DNA from: Amycolatopsis sp. WQ 127309 | GTDB taxonomy: Bacteria; Actinomycetota; Actinomycetes; Mycobacteriales; Pseudonocardiaceae | DNA: 64,000 nucleotides | NCBI RefSeq assembly: GCF_023023025.1 | Contig: NZ_CP095481.1 | Location: 5,717,001 to 5,781,000 of the forward strand | Direction of reading: 5' to 3' | Shown: positions 62,495-64,000 of the stretch, piece by piece | Numbering within the stretch: the first letter of the stretch is position 1 | Layout: every line of letters begins with the position of its first letter | Translations under genes and position numbers: made by a program | Notes under the pieces: model-generated | What the model saw: the letters and a program-made list of their open reading frames with translations, nothing else | What the model was told of the DNA's origin: nothing | Databases searched by the model: none

Positions 62495-64000
62495 GCTTCC
62501 CCCTCCTGAACCGCGACCTCCTGCACCGCGCGGACAACGGCCGCGAGGCCCGCGGCGCGGTCGGTCAGGTGCAGGCGCAGCACCGGGCGGCCGTGCTCGG
62601 CGAGCACCTGCCCGTCGCCCAGGGCCTGGGCGTGCTGCAGCTGCCCCAGCGTGTACGGCCGGTCCGGCACGTCGAGGTCCCGCTCCACCGCGCCGGTGAG
62701 CTGCAGGAAGACGCCGTTCTGATGGCCGCCCTTGTGGTACTGCCCGGTGGAGTGCAGGAACCGGGGACCCCAGCCGAACGTGGTCTGCAGGCCGGTGCGC
62801 TGGGCGATCTCGCCGCGCAGCAGCGCCGTCGACGCGTCGTCGAGCCGGTCCAGGTAGGCCTGCACCGCGACGTAGCCGGCGTCCGGCGCGGAAGCGAAGA
62901 ACGCGCGGAGCACGTCGACGAGCTTCCCGTCGGTCGAAACGCCTTCGCTGCCGAAGATCTCGACCGGTCCGTCCACAGTGGACGCCGTCTCGCCGCCCTT
63001 GAGCTTCTCCGGGTCGTCCAGCAGCGCGCGCGCCGCCTTCTTCGCGGTCTCGACGTCGGGCTGGTCGAACGGGTTGATCCCGAGCAGCCGCCCGGCGAGC
63101 GCGGTGGCGAACTCCCAGAGCAGCAGCTGCGCGCCGAGCGAGCCGGTGACGCCGATCTTCGCCGCGCCCTTCGGGCTGCCGACGGAGACCGCGGTGGCGT
63201 CGGCCTTCGCGTCGGCGAAGCCGGGTGCCTCCGTGCCTTCGACCGCGACCGGCAGCAGGCCGGTGCCCTCCTTGCCGGTGGACTCGGCGATCAGCTGCTC
63301 GGCCCAGTCCGGGAACCCCTTGATACCGGAACCGGAGTCGGCCAGCACGACCTTCTCGGCGCCCTGCTCGTGCGCGGCGGCCCACGCGGCGGCCAGCTTG
63401 ACCGCCGGGTTGTCCACCGAGTCCGAAGCCAGCTCTTCGGCCGCCGAAGCGGCCTGGTCGAGCAGCCGCGCGACGTCCGCGCCGGCCAGCCCGGCCGGGA
63501 CGAGCCCGAACGCGGTCAGCGCGGAGTAGCGGCCGCCGACGTGCGGGTCGGCGAGGAAGGTCTTGCGGTAACCCTCCTTTTCGGACAGTGCCTGGAACGG
63601 CGAGCCCGGGTCGGTGACGACCACGATCCGCCGCGCGGCGTCGATCCCCGCGTCGGTGAACGCCTTCGCGAAGATCCGCCGGTGGCTGTCGGTCTCGACG
63701 GTGCCGCCCGACTTCGACGACACCACGATCACCGTGCGCTCGAGGTCACCGGCGAGCGCGTCGGCGACCTGGCCCGGGTCGGTCGTGTCGAGCACGGTCA
63801 GCGCGACGTCGTCGGTCCCGGTGATCAGCTCCGGCGCGAGCGACGAGCCGCCCATGCCGGCGAGCACCACGCGGTCGACGCCCTCGGACCGCAGTTCGGT
63901 GCGCAGCGCCTCGATCTCGCCGATCAGCGGCCGGGACGACTTGTGCAGCGTCGTCCACGACAGCCGGATCGACGCTTCGGATTCGGCGTCCGGTCCCCAG
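62491..64000 (-). CDS. pgi: Glucose-6-phosphate isomerase, 5' truncated by window end
   Basis: Pgi interconverts glucose 6-phosphate and fructose 6-phosphate. The visible 502 residues start WGPDAESEASIRLSWTTLHK and run in frame to the stop at 62491. Recognisable parts are VVLAGMGGSSLAPELITGTD, the sugar-binding VIVVSSKSGGTVETDSHRRI, VVVTDPGSPFQALSEKEGYR and YSALTAFGLVPAGLAG. It belongs to the long bacterial type often fused or paired with transaldolase; the N terminus is beyond base 64000. The stop overlaps zwf in ATGA. Confidence 0.93.
   Translation of the reverse strand, partial: WGPDAESEASIRLSWTTLHKSSRPLIGEIEALRTELRSEGVDRVVLAGMGGSSLAPELITGTDDVALTVLDTTDPGQVADALAGDLERTVIVVSSKSGGTVETDSHRRIFAKAFTDAGIDAARRIVVVTDPGSPFQALSEKEGYRKTFLADPHVGGRYSALTAFGLVPAGLAGADVARLLDQAASAAEELASDSVDNPAVKLAAAWAAAHEQGAEKVVLADSGSGIKGFPDWAEQLIAESTGKEGTGLLPVAVEGTEAPGFADAKADATAVSVGSPKGAAKIGVTGSLGAQLLLWEFATALAGRLLGINPFDQPDVETAKKAARALLDDPEKLKGGETASTVDGPVEIFGSEGVSTDGKLVDVLRAFFASAPDAGYVAVQAYLDRLDDASTALLRGEIAQRTGLQTTFGWGPRFLHSTGQYHKGGHQNGVFLQLTGAVERDLDVPDRPYTLGQLQHAQALGDGQVLAEHGRPVLRLHLTDRAAGLAAVVRAVQEVAVQEGEA

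Overview
This is high-GC chromosomal DNA from an actinomycete, most likely a member of the Pseudonocardiaceae and, from general resemblance only, probably Amycolatopsis or a close relative. The marker genes are actinobacterial: mIHF, WhiA, RbpA, OpcA, GpgS, an F420-dependent luciferase-like enzyme and an actinobacterial PriA without helicase motifs. The backbone follows the order known from Mycobacterium tuberculosis Rv1388-Rv1449: mihF-gmk-rpoZ-coaBC-metK-priA, then fmt-rsmB-rpe-ribE-ribBA-ribH, uvrC-rapZ-yvcK-whiA, gap-pgk-tpiA-secG and zwf-opcA-pgl. Accessory blocks sit between these core blocks. Many gene pairs overlap by four bases (ATGA or GTGA). Several genes start without a leader, with a TANNNT -10 box 6-8 nt before the start codon.

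Layout. 1-5803: nucleotide, CoA and SAM synthesis and replication restart. 5800-14343: accessory block between priA and fmt. It holds a Crp-type regulator, a class III cyclase-like protein, a large P-loop-like protein and a membrane protein (one minus-strand set, the last three coupled by ATGA overlaps), then a GH25 muramidase, gamma-glutamyltransferase and a double GNAT protein. 14426-17325: fmt with a leaderless 15-codon upstream ORF, rsmB and a small flavoprotein. 17419-22053: secreted serine hydrolase, PhoA-type alkaline phosphatase and a NarL-type two-component pair. 22160-25860: rpe and riboflavin genes, with ribD missing. 25918-27501: exonuclease III and a secreted trypsin-like protease. 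27668-33741: uvrC, rapZ-yvcK-whiA, gpgS. 33742-39980: desaturase/TetR pair, a decayed pseudogene, a secreted sugar dehydrogenase, hemF and an F420/PPOX protein. 40043-46785: a three-gene SMC operon (kleisin-like, KITE-like, 1485-aa SMC-like ATPase) in the order of Wadjet/MksBEF but with no JetD/MksG nuclease. 46823-49894: F420 enzyme, ArsR, LysE-type exporter, winged-helix protein. 50283-54100: gap-pgk-tpiA-secG-rbpA. 54101-59133: repeat-rich DNA around an orphan sensor kinase and a FAD monooxygenase/TetR pair. 59134-64000: pgi-zwf-opcA-pgl.

The two strongest candidates for undescribed systems are the cyclase-like/NTPase/membrane operon with its Crp regulator (5800-10408), whose two soluble proteins share a near-identical Gly-rich tag, and the nuclease-less SMC operon (40043-46785). 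The non-coding DNA also carries a dispersed 41-bp repeat (four copies), two degenerate tandem arrays (about 20-bp and about 85-bp units), a 150-bp inverted-repeat element and a family of long hairpins sharing the outer arm CCGTGAAGG.
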